A DNA stretch of 64,000 bases from Rhizomys pruinosus (lineage: Eukaryota; Chordata; Mammalia; Rodentia; Spalacidae): contig VZQC01006291.1 of assembly GCA_009823505.1 (NCBI GenBank), positions 1,013,960 to 1,077,959 on the forward strand, read 5' to 3'. A program made the translations under genes and the position numbers. The notes under the pieces were generated by a model, which worked only from the letters and a program-made list of their open reading frames with translations, made no database searches and was not told the DNA's origin. Positions 35,620 through 49,697 of this stretch are shown in pieces. Numbering within the stretch: position 1 is the stretch's first letter; every line of letters begins with the position of its first letter.

Positions 35620-35775
35620 AATTTTTTTTGTCTTTTTGAGACTGGGTCTCCCTGTAGCCCCAGCTGTCCTGGAACTTACTGTGTAGACCAGGCTGGCCTT
35701 GAACTCACAAAGATCAGCCTGCCTCTGCCTCCTGAGTGCTGGGATTAAAGACGTGTGCCACCACGCCTAACATAA
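35620..35775 (-). repeat. B1 SINE
   Basis: Full-length reverse B1. Confidence 0.92.
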
Positions 35776-35889
35776 TTTTTCTTTCTATACTATAAAATTA
35801 AAATAGTTGTAAAGGCAATAGCTATTGCTTTTTCTTCTTTTCTTCCCCCTCCTTCTTTTTCTTTTATTTGTATTTTTTGTTTGTTTTTA

Positions 35890-36203
35890 ATATTATTATT
35901 ATTATTATTATTATTACTATTGAGAGAGCATCTCCTTGTTGCTCCAGCTTCCCTGGAACTCACTGTATAGACCAGGCTGGCCTTGAACTCACAAGAGATC
36001 CACCTGTCTCTGCCTCCCAAGTGCTGGTATTAAAGGAGCATGCCACCACACCTGGAAATTTGTTTTTTAAACAGAGTCTCCCTATGTAGCCCTGGTTTGT
36101 CTGGAACTTTGTATATAGACTAGACTGTCCTTGAACTCTCAGAGATCCTCCTGCCTCTGCCTCTCCAGTGCTGGGATTAAAGGTGTGCACCCACATGCCT
36201 GAC
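35890..36203 (-). repeat. (ATT)n tract and two reverse B1-related SINEs in tandem
   Basis: An (ATT)n tract at 35890-35919 is the tail of a reverse B1 at 35925-36053. A second, older reverse B1 lies at 36060-36203. Confidence 0.8.
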
Positions 36204-36214
36204 GTGTTTATTCT

Positions 36215-36226
36215 CTTTCTTCCTTT

Positions 36227-36302
<76 letters not shown>

Positions 36303-36360
36303 TTCTTTCTTTCTCTCTTTCTTTCTCTTTCTTTCTTTTTCGTTTCTTTCTTTCTTTCTT
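36215..36360. repeat. (TTTC)n microsatellite
   Basis: About 35 TTTC units. It continues into the T tail of the following reverse SINE, so it probably grew from that tail. Confidence 0.95.
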
Positions 36361-36607
36361 TTTTTTTTTTAAGACAGCGTCTCCCTATAGCCCCAGCTGT
36401 CCTGGAACTCACTCTGTAGACCAGGCTGGCCTTGAACTCACAGAGATCCTCCTGCCTCTGCCTCTCAAGTGCTAGGATTAAAGGCATGCACACCATGCCC
36501 TGCTCAAAGACAGTTCTTAGCCACCATGTAGGTGTTGGGAATCGAACCTGGGTCCTCTGCTAGAGTAGTTGGTGCTCTTAACTGCTGAGCCATCCCTCCA
36601 GCACCCT
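36361..36607 (-). mobile_element. chimeric B2-B1 SINE, copy 3
   Basis: In reverse, a B2 head (about 36505-36607) is joined to a full B1 (36370-36504) at the same fusion as the other copies (minus strand ...AACTGTCTTTGAGCAGGGCATGG...). A target-like sequence gac(g/a)tg(t/c)ttattct lies before its tail (36201-36214) and after its head (36608-36621). Confidence 0.83.
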
Positions 36608-36621
36608 GACATGCTTATTCT

Positions 36622-36919
36622 TTTTTTTTAAATTTAATTTATTTTTGTATGTGTATGAATGTACTGTCTGCATGCAGGTTTGTGCACCTGTGTTGTGCAA
36701 TGCACGGAGGTCAGAAGAGGGTCTCAGATTCCCCTGGAACTGGAGATCTCCTGGAATTGGAGTTACAGACGGTTCTCACGGATTCCCCTGGAACTGGAGA
36801 TCTCCTGGAATTGGAGTTACAGACGGTTCTCAGCCGCCATGTGGGTGCTGGGGCTCGAACCCGGGTCCTCTGCAAGAGCAGTCAGTGCTCTTAACCTCTA
36901 GGCTATCTCTCCAGCCCCC
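36622..36919 (-). repeat. B2 SINE, CpG-rich subfamily, with an extra 54-bp duplication
   Basis: Reverse B2 of the subfamily with the doubled 'ctggaactggag / ctcctggaattggag' block. It carries a further exact 54-bp tandem repeat (36727-36780 and 36781-36834). Flanks gacatg(c/t)ttattct are at 36608-36621 and 36920-36933. Confidence 0.92.
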
Positions 36920-37358
36920 GACATGTTTATTCTTAATAGGAGCTACAACCAGGATTGTAGAGCCAATAGTATGAAAAATTGTTAGTTTAACCGGTAATGA
37001 AGGCATATTTGCACTACACTTTCATCATGAAGGCCAGTTCCTCATGTCTTTTGTTTCCTAAACAAACTGCTACTCTGAGCCTTTCCTATTGAGAAATTCT
37101 GGACTTGCCACTACTTTTCATGTCCTTTAATACTGAGGTTCTCAGGCAAAGAAGGGCCTTCCAGGGAATTCTAAGGAGTGAAGGAAATCAGGGTTTAGAG
37201 ACAGCGGAGAGTGGTGGGGACTGCGGCCTACTGGAGAATGTTCACTCTTTTTGAAGGGACACACACTATACCATGGTTCAGTAGTCACTATACATGGTTC
37301 ATGTATTGACTTACAATAGGTCAATGGCCAGGTTTTTATGTTTTTTAAGAGGTAGTAG

Positions 37359-37596
37359 ACGGGCTGGAAAGATGGCCTAGCAGTTAAGAGTGCCGACTGC
37401 TCTTGCAGAGGACCCGGGTTTGATCCCTAGCACCCACATGGAGGCTGAGAACCGTCTTTAACTCCAGTTCCAGGGGAATCCGATGCCCTCTTCTGACCTC
37501 CGTGGTATTGCATGACACAGGTGCACAAACCTACATGCAGACAGTATATTCATACACATAAAAAATAAATAAAATAAAATAAAATAAAGAAGTACT
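37359..37596 (+). repeat. B2 SINE
   Basis: Forward B2 from ggctggaaagatggcctagc to an (AAATA)n tail. Confidence 0.92.
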
Positions 37597-37879
37597 AGAA
37601 ATCAAGAATTACATGTGATATCTATCCATTTAAAATGTTCCCAAATTTTGAAAAGATTGTAGTGGCCTAGAATCTCCATTCTTTGTTGGTTAAATATATC
37701 CCATCGACAAATAATTTATAACCTCTACTTTCTCCAAATGAGTAATTTATGGAGCCCTAGGCAATGATTCCCTAGGAACCCCCTTTCTCCCAGACCTTAG
37801 CCTGAGGATGGTAGAGATCAGATGGAGACAAATAAATACACAGGGAAGTCTGAGTCATGTTTTTAAACTATTGAAGTTT

Positions 37880-37885
37880 TTTATT
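37880..37885 (-). terminator. candidate distal polyadenylation signal of Trpm3
   Basis: AATAAA on the minus strand (TTTATT on plus). About 40-50 bases further downstream on the minus strand is the GT-rich stretch TGTGTATTTATTTGTCT, a fitting cleavage-stimulation element. It sits where the repeat-poor block ends. Confidence 0.45.
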
Positions 37886-39481
37886 GCAAAACATTTGTTA
37901 CAGAAATTTCAGAAAGATTTTTCCTGTGGTATCTGCCAACTTCTGCTTCAAATTATGTATCTAAACAAAACAAGCTCAAAGTGCATTGTGAATCCAATAA
38001 GAGACCTTTAAAAAAGAACAATTCCTCTAAGGATTTATATATATTCATAGCGTCAATAGATATGCAAACTGCTGTCTATCCATACATGAAAGAAAAGATG
38101 TATATATATTTAGCAAACCCAATTTCAAAATCATTATATTATTTATAGGAATTCATTTAAAAATGATATCTGAATAATTTCCCCCATTATAAACTATGGT
38201 TAGAACATTTACAAATGAGAATCTAAGTGCTATGTTATGAAATGGCTATGAGAATAATATACTGCACAGATTGCCTTCCACGGTGGGAGCAGCAATATTA
38301 ACTCGGGTCAGACGCTCCAGTGATAGGAGGCAGGTAAGTCTTCACACGCTATACCACCCACCTGAGTTTCCCTCCCACTGGTGCTGTGTTTGGACCCACA
38401 ACAATGCACTAACCAATATCCAAGTCACCCAGGAATACCCCTGAAGAGGGCGAGTTGCCATTCCCAGCACTAGTTCTCAAGTGGATTAATGTGTTCGCTC
38501 ACTGTCAGAAAGAGAAATCTGACCCTGTTTGGCTCTGAACCAGAGGCTCCAAAGTATGACCACTGGGAATACCGCTGGCAGATGCACTTGTGTGGCTAGC
38601 ACAGGGGTTGAAAACCTGAATTGGAATCTTTCTATGGGATGCATATTTTCTCACGGCCCAAAAATCCTGCTTGTTTTGCCTTCCCCACATAGACTCCCAT
38701 CTTAGTGTTCCGGACCTGGCTCTTGCACTGAGTTTTCAACACCTCAGTGGAGAGGCAGGTGGCTGGTTCTGACTGTGGGAAGCTGGTGAAGATGTAGGGA
38801 GCCTTTTCGGGATTCAGACATGCTAAGTATTGGGTGAGGCTGGTGCTATGCAAGCCACATCCAGAGCCTGGGCAGGAGGAGGTGAAGTGTTGGGACAATC
38901 AGGCCCAGGTCAAAGTCAGAACATTTGGCTCCTTCCAAGTATTTGCTGTTTTGGATTTCTGTGTTGGGGTCCACAGGGATCTGAGGTAATGAATGTTGGT
39001 CTCACTCATACAAAGGAGCTAGCATTGAATGAAGAAAAGAAAGAAAAGAGGATGAAGACGGCTGTGCCCCTAGGCCCGAGGGTGAACTTCCTCCTGTGCA
39101 TCATAGTCCGAAGAAGTCTGCCTTCCTTGAGGCTGGAGTCGTGGCTAGCACTACTAATGTCCCTCAGAGTCTGCAGGGCTCAGGACAGATGTCTGTCCTT
39201 TCACTTTCCAGCCCCCAACACCATGCAAGCAAGAAGGTGCTGCAGGCAGAAGGTGTCTGGTTATTCTCAGAAAGGAATATTCACTGCTATTGATTGCCTC
39301 TGGATTACCTATTCACTGAAATCCCCTCTTAGATGACACAGAATCAGGGCACCTTGATTTTATAGCAGTGGTAAGTGACAGAAATCTTGAGAGCAAAAGC
39401 AACACTACTACTCTGAATGAATTTCAAAAAGAAAAGAAAAAAAATGTTTTTTTATTTTTTAAATCAGAACCAACCCCTTTT

Positions 39482-39563
39482 TAATTTTTTTTATTAATTT
39501 TATTTATTTCTGTATGTGTATGAATGTATTGTCTGCACGCAAGTTTGTGCACCCGTGTCGTGC
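39482..39563 (-). repeat. 5'-truncated B2 SINE in the putative 3' UTR
   Basis: Only the 3' part of B2 is present in reverse (tgtatgtgtatgaatgtatt ... cccgtgtcgtgcaa), with aacccctttt on both sides as a short target duplication. Confidence 0.85.
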
Positions 39564-41731
39564 AACCCCTTTTATTGACTCTAATTTGAGAGACAGAACA
39601 TTTGATTTAGAGATAGAAGAGAAAGCACAGGGCAAACGGGCTGAGGGAAAAGTTCCCCCCACTCATTTCGGGAGCATTTATGAACTATGCAAATTTGATC
39701 CATTTCTTTCCAGATGTTGAATGGCTTCTCATAATGGGATGGTGACTTCTTTAAAGAATAAACTCTTCAGAGTCACCCAGTGCTACATCGGACACTCATC
39801 TACCTCCCACTTCCTGGCCTGGCTCACCCACAGGGTGTGAAAACCACAGGACAAGGGGGAGGTCGCGCACAATATCATGGCACCATGGGCTCATAGTGAT
39901 CTCTGCATTTCTGCTGTCATTGTGGACTTTCTGCTTTCATCTCTGGTTTAGCAATTTGCACCCAGGAAGCCCTAAAGAATCCGAGCTGTGTCTTTCCTAG
40001 ATCACAGATGTCCCCACACCTAGACCTTGGGAATCCAGAGCAGTTTGCCATGTCTGGGTCCCAGAGCTACAGTAACCTATAGTTGATACTTTATTTCCTA
40101 TTATCTGCTCAGAGCTTTAAAAGTTGAAAGAAAACACCCTTGATTACTTGTTTTCCATTTTTAAAAATTGAATGTAACCCCCAGTGTAAGAAGCCCAACA
40201 ATTTGAGTGAGTTTCTAACTGGTTTAAGCATCGCAGCAGGCAAGAATAAAATGCTAAGTGCCTTAGAAAAGTCAAAAGAAATGCATAAAGCAGTCACTGC
40301 ATGCATTTTGTTGACACAAAATTAAGACTGGATTTGGAGAGGGATTACCTCAGTTAAGACTCATTGTTATTGTAAATATTAGTTAGTTAATGCAATATCT
40401 AGGCCAAGTATACAGCTACCTACACACTAGCATCACTTTATCTAGAACAGACAGTGCCACTAAATGAACATATTTATAAAATACTGTACACTGCTTCCAC
40501 ATGGGGACAGCAGATGTAAACAGACAGATAATTCAACTGGAGTGTAAAATATTAGTTTAAATTCATTTGTCATATAGTCTTTTGCATATCATGCCAGCTT
40601 GTCCTTTACAGAATCACAGCTTGCCTCTCACAGCTTGTGTGGGACTTGGTAGAGAATGCACATCAGCTTGTACAAATATTTTACAGTGGTCTGAGAAGCA
40701 ACTACGTGAACCACATAATGATGATCAGGAACAAAAATACCCATTTCACAAGGATGCTAAATAACATGGAATTGGGAACATAATTAGTCCTTGCAACATG
40801 TGCTTCTTTATTGAATGTTACAGATTTATAAATGACTATCAAGCTGTCCTGTAACGTTCATTAATACAACCACATGCTACAATGATGCTGGGTTAAACAC
40901 AGGTTACAGATATGTTTACATATGTTTTTATAATACAGCATTGCCCAGCATATCATATGGCATAGACTATAGATATAACATGATGGATGACTGGATAATA
41001 TTTATTATCTTTAAAGAAGTCAAACAGCCCAAACATTCAAGATTAGACTGTAGAGCCTCAGAAAGCAGAAAGGAATATGCTATCCAGTGATCTACCATAA
41101 CATTATCTATAGAAAACCAGGTTTAAAAAATTCATTTGTAACATTCAGGAGAAACACATTTTGTGTTTTCACAATACATTTCCCCCATTTCATTATTCTT
41201 GAATATATATTTTAAAAGGGGGAACTTTCAAAGTGCTAAGTTATAACTAGCCCTGGAAGTTTCAGTTGTAAAGAAACACCCAGTTCTGTAAAGTGCTGCC
41301 CTCCTTTTGGCTTGCAGAGACACACACTGGCCTTGACAACAGTGCTCTTGCTTTCTAGCTCTCCATTCAAATTCATGAGTTTCGAACTGTAAATATACAG
41401 TATGGTGGTTAATCAGGAAACCTCCACGGTCATTTTCATAAAGCATCCTTAGTTTTTTCCCCCAAAGGAACAAACAAGCAATTGAGAACAAATCATTACA
41501 TATCATAGAACATAAAAATTGGCACCCAGGGAGCAGATGATTAAACAGAGGCTATCGCTTCCTTGAGCTCTCTGTGGCTTTATTTATGGACTTCGGTGAC
41601 TGCTGTTCAAGAGCTGCTTAATTCACAGAGGCAGGTAATTAACATCCCCTCAATCAGGAACATGGCGAATGAATGAGCTGACTGTACAAGGCCACAGAAT
41701 CGATGCCATGTTGGACACGGAAGGAGATGGG

Positions 41732-41739
<8 letters not shown>

Positions 41740-41772
<33 letters not shown>
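41740..41772. repeat. (CA)n microsatellite
   Basis: About 16 CA units within the putative 3' UTR. Confidence 0.95.
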
Positions 41773-41774
<2 letters not shown>

Positions 41775-41984
41775 CACAGGAAAGAGATGGCTTGTGAGAG
41801 TTACACAGTTTGTGTCTAAAGTCATTTACATTTGGTTTATAGATTTCACACACTTCACCAAAGATGTTAGCACTTAATTTTCATGCAGAACAAAAGCTGA
41901 GGACTGTTAGGTTTTCTCTTCCCCAGGTCGTGTTCTTTCTCTCCGGTGATCACACGGAAACACTGCTGATCATCTTTTCTTTAC

Positions 41985-42160
41985 CTCATTTCCAATGAGG
42001 TCCAAAACGAGGCCCAGGAGGTGCATGGTGTCCTGCTCTGTCATCTCCTTCACGGATTTCTCTATGGATTCCCTCAGGGAGTCTCTGCCCTTGAGAGTAC
42101 TCACTACTCAAAATCATGAAATCATTGGGGCACAAGGACAGCCAGCTAATAACATCTAAT
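41985..42160 (-). other. exon-like patch with good splice sites but a broken frame
   Basis: On the minus strand a long pyrimidine tract ending ttccttag precedes 42160, and GAG|GTAAAG follows 41985, bounding 176 bases. The right-hand 123 bases (42107-41985) read open and protein-like, including EKSVKEMTEQDTMHLLGLVL. A different frame is open and protein-like at the start (LDVISWLSLCPNDFMILSSE) but hits a stop at the donor. It could be a decayed or alternative exon with a one-base shift, a conserved 3' UTR element, or chance. I do not recognise the protein. Confidence 0.3.
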
Positions 42161-42754
42161 CTAAGGAACAAAAAGAATGAAATCTTGCTTTAAACTTGGG
42201 TGCTGAGACTTGGCCTTCCTGAGAATCACAGAGAAATGGTCTTAAAATGTAAAGTGCCTGTCACAGCTGTGCTGTTTATGAACAAACATGGTTCCTTTTC
42301 CTCATCAACAGTCAGTGTGGAACAGGGGAGTTTGCAAACCCTTTAAAGTTACATTGCAGCTTCACATGGATGTACTTTTTTGTGGGGAGTTTTCATCAGC
42401 TTCTCATCAGGATTCATGGCTCAAGGAAGGTTAAAGACAAATGCTTTGTTCTTAGGTTCAGTGCATGTCTGCTGGGAAGGAAGACCAGTGAGGACAAGGA
42501 GCAGCAGGGATGAAGGAGGAGTCCTTTGCAAGTGTGGTCTTTGTACTCTTTGTAACTGAAAAGCTTGCTCCTTTTATAAAACAATACTTAAAGACTGGAA
42601 GCTTTGTCATGGATTTGCTTGATTTCATAAAACGAGACACAACTTGGTCTTTACAACTACAATTAAACAAAAGAACCAGGTAGCATCTGGGATCAATGAC
42701 ATTAAATCATGTTTCCTTTGTGTTTTTCTTTCTTACTTTTTTTTTTTTTTTTAG

Positions 42755-43000
42755 TGCTGGGGATTGAACACAAGGTCTTGGGTATGCTAGGCAAGTGCTA
42801 CACCCTGGAGCCATGTTGGAGTGCAAATCATTTTTCTTTTCATTCTGCTTTTTTTTTTTTTTTTTGAGATTGTTTCTTATGTAGTCCAGCTTGGCCTTGA
42901 CCTGGAAATGTAGCAGAAGCTGGCCCTGAACTCCTAATCATCCTGCTTCTTCTTTCCAAGTGCTGGATTGCAGGTGTATATCAGCATGCCTGGCTCCGAA
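42755..43000 (-). repeat. ID-like and old B1-like relics
   Basis: A reverse ID-like block (gtgctggggattgaacacaa) is followed by a diverged reverse B1-like block (cttatgtagtccagcttggc). Confidence 0.5.
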
Positions 43001-44468
43001 TCATTTTTTCTTAAAGACCTTATTATTTAAAAAATTTCAATGATAAAATAGGAATCCAAAAGATTGGGGTTAAGATTTCTTTATTGTACTTCAAGTCCAT
43101 ATTCTAATTTGGAAACATGCCTCCATTTAAAGCCTGTCATACTGACTGGTTTAGTATTATTTAGTGGTAAATAGCTTTGTCTAGGAGACAACAGGGTAAA
43201 AGAAATGTCACGGAAGTGAGTGCTTTGGGACAGAAAGGGGCAGAAGGTAGGGGGTAAATAATTTTGACAGTCCTTGTTTGGTATAAGGAAAAATTAAGAT
43301 GACAGAGATTTTCAAAAATTATAATTTCAATGGTTGGTTCAATAGCATAATGAACACTTTCAGTGAAACTTCTTGAACAACAAAATCTTGGTTATACCTC
43401 CAGATGATAGAAAGTCAAAGCTTCTTAAGAAAGCATTCTATATCTGTTTATATACTATATATAAATGTGTCTGTGCATATGCATATATATGTATATAAGC
43501 AGCATATACTATAGAACTATTTGTATAGTATATTCACTTTCTATTTTGGTCTATTGTATCTTTTTTTTATAGCTCTGCATATAAGAAAAATATTCCTGGT
43601 ATGCCTGCAACCGATGGCTTTGGGTTGGTATCAAACTCCTAGTCAATTCGAAGGTTATTTATGGTTTTGAAACTTCCTTAAAAAGTATTTTGGAACATTT
43701 CCATAAAAAACATACCAGCCCTTACAAAACTCCAATTGAATTTATGCTGAGCTCAGATTAGATGGAAGAACTCTAGGTATGAAAATATCCACATATAACC
43801 ATGTATCAGAATACAAAGTGGTCATGTGATGAGTGGCGTAAAAAATTGGCAGTTACACCTTGGATGTTCGGAGGACATGGTGAAGTCATGCAAATGATGG
43901 AGGGTACACGGCAGCATAACACACTATGAACGGTGAGATAATAATGTCCCATGTGACAATTTTACATTAGTTCTGCCCACTGTTTTTTTAAGTTCAATAT
44001 TACATATTCAATGAATGAATTCATTGATGACAGGTGAGATACAAAATAACTTAAAAATATAAAATTATTTAATTACATTCATCCTGAGCTTGCTCGACTC
44101 TACTTGATTGCCCACTTTATATAATAAATCATATGACTTTTGTTGTCAACATCAACTCTTCTTCCATTTTGATTGCAAGACAAAAAGGCATTTCCGTTCC
44201 CTTATTTTCTTCAAAAAAGATAAACAGTTGTGGCACCAGAAGTGAATATATAAGAGACAGGTGAACTAGGACTGTTACCTTGTTTTTCTTTATAATGACC
44301 AATTACAGAAGGGTTGGCATGAGGTGGATGTGGAACGTTAGGTGGAACTGCTTGCTGCCGGCTTATACTGAATAAAAAGGATGCTCTTCATCAATCACCA
44401 GTGATGGAACCAATGTGAAAAGAAAACAGAATTGAAGTTTAGAATATCTCATTTTGTACGCTGGCTAT

Positions 44469-44474
44469 TTTATT
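44469..44474 (-). terminator. candidate proximal polyadenylation signal of Trpm3
   Basis: This is the first AATAAA on the minus strand that I noticed after the stop codon, about 410 bases downstream. It could give a short 3' UTR form. Confidence 0.3.
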
Positions 44475-44883
44475 TCATTTTGCAACTTAGCCCTGTCTCC
44501 TCAACTCTTCATTATCAGGCAGAAATCCCAGGATGCTTCCAGGCAATGACGTGGGCCGGAGCCCCTTCTTTCCCAGAGCTCATGGCTTTCTGGGGTGCCT
44601 GGCGACACACATTCATCTTTATCCCCTTGCCGCCCTCTTTCCCCCTCCCTGCCCAGCAAGCATGAACATGCCTTAACTCTCTGTGTTTGGCACTGGGCTA
44701 GATCAAATGGTTTCTTGATCTGAGGCCCAGAGGTTACCTTGGAGTTAACATCTCCCAGTGCATTGCTTGTTTTGCTCAGCTAAGAAATAAAGCGGGTATG
44801 GTTCAAGGAAGGGGGAAGAGGTGGACACGGGGAAAGTTTTAGTGCTGGATTCTTGAGCCTCCTGCAACACACAGTAGGAAGGT

Positions 44884-46452
<1,569 letters not shown>

Positions 46453-47219
46453 TTATGGGTAGTGAGGGGTTGTTGGAGGGGAGAGTTTGCCTTCTGGCTG
46501 CTACTGAGAATCACAAACCCCAAATATTGTGCTGAACAACACTTTAGAGTTTATGTCGTCCAGTAGTTTTCTTTGATTTAGAAGTAAGTTTCAGGAGGGG
46601 CTAGACGCCTAGACTCAACTGATATTTTCAGCCTGTAAGTAGCTGGGAATGTGGGTATCTGGCATAATTCAGAGGTTTTCAGGTTTCTGCTCATCTGCTC
46701 AGCATATAATAGGTGCTGAGTCCTAGTAATTATTATTATTTATTTTTTTTGTGCTAGAAGATTAATAAAGAGTAGAACAGCTATTCTTTCTGCCGTTCTT
46801 TTTGAAGCTGAGTGTATATGAGGTTGATATTTGAAGGAGACACAGATGCCCTTTGGGCATAACTACATGCGATCCGTGGTTCAAGAGCTGAGAAATGTCT
46901 GTGTGCCACAGCCTGGGTGTGAAGCTTCTTTCCCCACCTCCCTTCAGGCCTGGGATCCCATGTCATAGAGAAAAGGAGGAAGTGAGAAGTAGAGCTGGGG
47001 CAGAGCAGGCAACAGAAGGGCCAGGGCCTGAGGAGGGAGCTCAACTGGATGCCAGCCAGGGGTCCAGGGAGGGTGGAAGGAAGATGGGGCGCGGGAAGAA
47101 GAGACTCTTCAGGTGCACTAGGAGGGACCCAGAGGAAGCTCCTTGAATAAAGAGGGACTGACTCAGGAAATGGAACTAGAGCTGCGACAGGGCTGGAGAA
47201 CTGTCTTGAATTAACTCTT

Positions 47220-47395
47220 TTATTTTATTTTATTTTATTTTATTTTGTTTTTTGGTCTTTTCGAGACAAGGTCTCCCTGTAGCCCCAGCTGCCCTGTAAC
47301 TCACTCTGTAGACCAGGCTGGCCTTGAACTCACAAAGATCCACCTGCCTCTGCCTCCCAAGTGCTAGGATTAAATGCGTGCGCCACCATGCCAGG
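47220..47395 (-). repeat. B1 SINE
   Basis: Reverse B1 with a (TTTTA)n tail, flanked by tgaattaactctt on both sides. Confidence 0.94.
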
Positions 47396-47656
47396 TGAAT
47401 TAACTCTTAATGTTCTTTTGCGGTTCAGTAAAGATCAGTATTGCCCATTTTATCCATAATTTTGAGTATGTTTAACCACCTAATGACCTAACAGGCTGAT
47501 GATTCAGGCATAGCATAATAGAAAGGGTTTAATATGAAGGCTAAAATCCAAAAGGGTCCTAAGGTCAGCTTCATATGTTTGTTACATAACTAGGGAGGTC
47601 CCTTTAAACTTAGCATTCTTTTATTTTCTTGAAAAGTTTTATTTTCTTGAAAAGTT

Positions 47657-47830
47657 AGGGGCCAAGAAATGGCTCAGCAGACAAAGGCACTTGCCACCAA
47701 ACTTGAGAACCTGAGTTTGATCCCTGGGATCTACCTACATGATGAGAGACTCAACTCCCATAAATTGTCCTCTGAACTCCACACTTATTTTAGACTGCAC
47801 ACACACACACAAAATAAATATTTTAAAAAG
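47657..47830 (+). repeat. B3 SINE
   Basis: Forward B3 (aggggccaagaaatggctca ... ctgagtttgatccctgggat ... cacaaaataaatatttt). Confidence 0.75.
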
Positions 47831-49484
47831 TTAAGTGCAAATGGACGTGTGTCCTAGACATAAACAGGCCTGAAGAGCCAACCAAGAATTTTCAGTCATG
47901 ATTTTGGCCACTTAGATCTGATTCTGTTCGAATAACTTAAGAGCTAGACTGCGAACATGAATGATCGAGAATTCCTGGCTCAACAGGAATTCCCAAGGTG
48001 ATAGACATACACAGTGACTAAGTGAAAAAAGAAATCCAGTGTGGAAACACATGCTCTATGAAGGAAACCTTTGGTTGGCTTTCCCTGTCTCACATCTCCA
48101 AACCCAGAGTAGCTCATTTCAGAATAGCTCAGTAGGTGATGCCAACAGGGTTCAGGAAAGGTGGGAGGTGGCAGGTCACATGAGAAGGAAATGAATCAGT
48201 GCTTCTGCTTTCAAATTTCTGCATCGAGTAGAATTACATAATATTCTATTTGTTATCTGGACTATGCACAGTAACAGTGAAATTCAATTGTATGCACCTA
48301 TACCAATGTACAGACTGATTCCTGGTACCTGCTTGCATCCCTCACAGTCTTTGAGGAGTCACCCAGAGCACAGCAGGGGAGGGTTTCCCGACCGGGAGCA
48401 AGAGGCTCCAGCTCCTTCTTGGGTTTCTCTGCAAAGAATTCTTGACATGGTCACCATATGTTCACATGTGCGTATGCTGAGGCCTGTCCCTCTTCACCCT
48501 AGTTCCTCAGAGAAGCAAAGTCCTCTTGGCATCTCCATACCCCTCCTTCCTGTCTTCCTTGCCTCCCAGGTCCAGGGCTTTTCTGAATTCAAAAAGCATT
48601 TCAAAGGCCTGAAGACATATGCTGAGGAAATGTGTCTCAGCTACGGTAATGTGCCACATGGCATAATCATCTGGAAGCAGAGGCTGTATGTCCATTCATA
48701 AACAACTTTTCAAGGCCTCAGCATGAGAAGGAGCTTAAGATCTGCAGCTCCATCCTCTGTTTGCCAGAAAATTGCTTCCTATCACATCATCCTAAAATGC
48801 TCTGTTTTTGGTGGCAGATGTGTGTGAAATCTGTGCGTAGCTTTAAAAATTTTAATATTCACATAGGTGAATTCATCTATGGACACAACTACTCATTGGC
48901 ATATGTGAACATACATATGTGTGCAGTCCATGTTCTTTAAAGAAACAAACAGCAAAGGATACAAATTGCCATTCATGTAATTTCTCCAGAGTAGACGATC
49001 CTTGATGTGGGTACACAATGGGTTGTCATTTCATGAAAATTAGAGCTGACTCTCGCAATCTTAGAAGCTAGAGTCCCAGTGACTACAGTTATTAATTTGT
49101 TACATCTTCTACACTATTTACAGTTTGTTCCTGGTGTCTTCATGGCACAAATGGTTAAAGTGTGTTACATCAATGCTTTGTGACATTTACTGATTGCTCT
49201 TTTGAATGGTAGTCCTAGATGCTGGGCTTTGAATGTAACAGCCCAGAATGAAGTTTTTATCAGTCTATAGTAAAACAAGATCTAGAGCTGTTAGATTTAT
49301 AAGATTCTGTCTGCCTGCCTGCCGGTCTCTCTCTGTATGTATATGTTATATGTCTTTCTCTCTCTGTATGTATATGTTATACGCATGTGTGCATTGTATG
49401 TGTATGTGATGTATGTGTGTTAGTGCAAGTCTGTGCACAGAGGTCAAAGGAGCTGGTGTCCTCTATCACCTTCTACCTTACTAT

Positions 49485-49697
49485 TTAAAAAATTATTTAT
49501 GTGTATGAGTATTTTGCCTGCATGTGTGTAAGTGCACCCATGTCGTGCAATGCCCATGGAGGTCAGAAGAGGGTGTCGAGTCCCTGGAACCAGAGTTATG
49601 GACGTTTGTCAGCTGCTATGTCAGTGCTGGAAACTGAACCTGGGTCCTCTGCAAGAGCAGCCAGTGCTCCTAACTGCTGAGCCATCTCTCCAGCCCC
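49485..49697 (-). repeat. B2 SINE
   Basis: Full-length reverse B2 ending 'ctgagccatctctccagcccc'. A small doubled block, 'ctctctctgtatgtatatg', lies upstream at about 49328-49380. Confidence 0.93.

Larger units (their letters stand above)
37860..44883 (-). other. Trpm3: putative long 3' UTR of Trpm3
   Basis: The 7 kb downstream of the Trpm3 stop hold only a 5'-truncated B2 (39482-39563), an ID/B1-like relic (about 42755-43000) and a (CA)n tract (41740-41772). DNA on either side carries a SINE every few hundred bases. Repeat depletion together with a good AATAAA near the far end suggests a long transcribed 3' UTR. Long 3' UTRs for TRPM3 are as I remember them. The extent is inferred and needs RNA data. 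Confidence 0.5.

Noticed and set aside
35960..36496. 178-codon frame rich in lysine and arginine
   Set aside because: It is reverse SINEs and a (TTTC)n microsatellite.
38632..38898. 88-codon minus-strand frame in the putative 3' UTR as a gene
   Set aside because: No recognisable domain, and it starts and ends without splice or promoter support.
38830..39336. 168-codon open frame on the plus strand
   Set aside because: It runs antisense through the putative Trpm3 3' UTR, has no domain or codon bias I can see, and overlaps other frames. Chance is likely.
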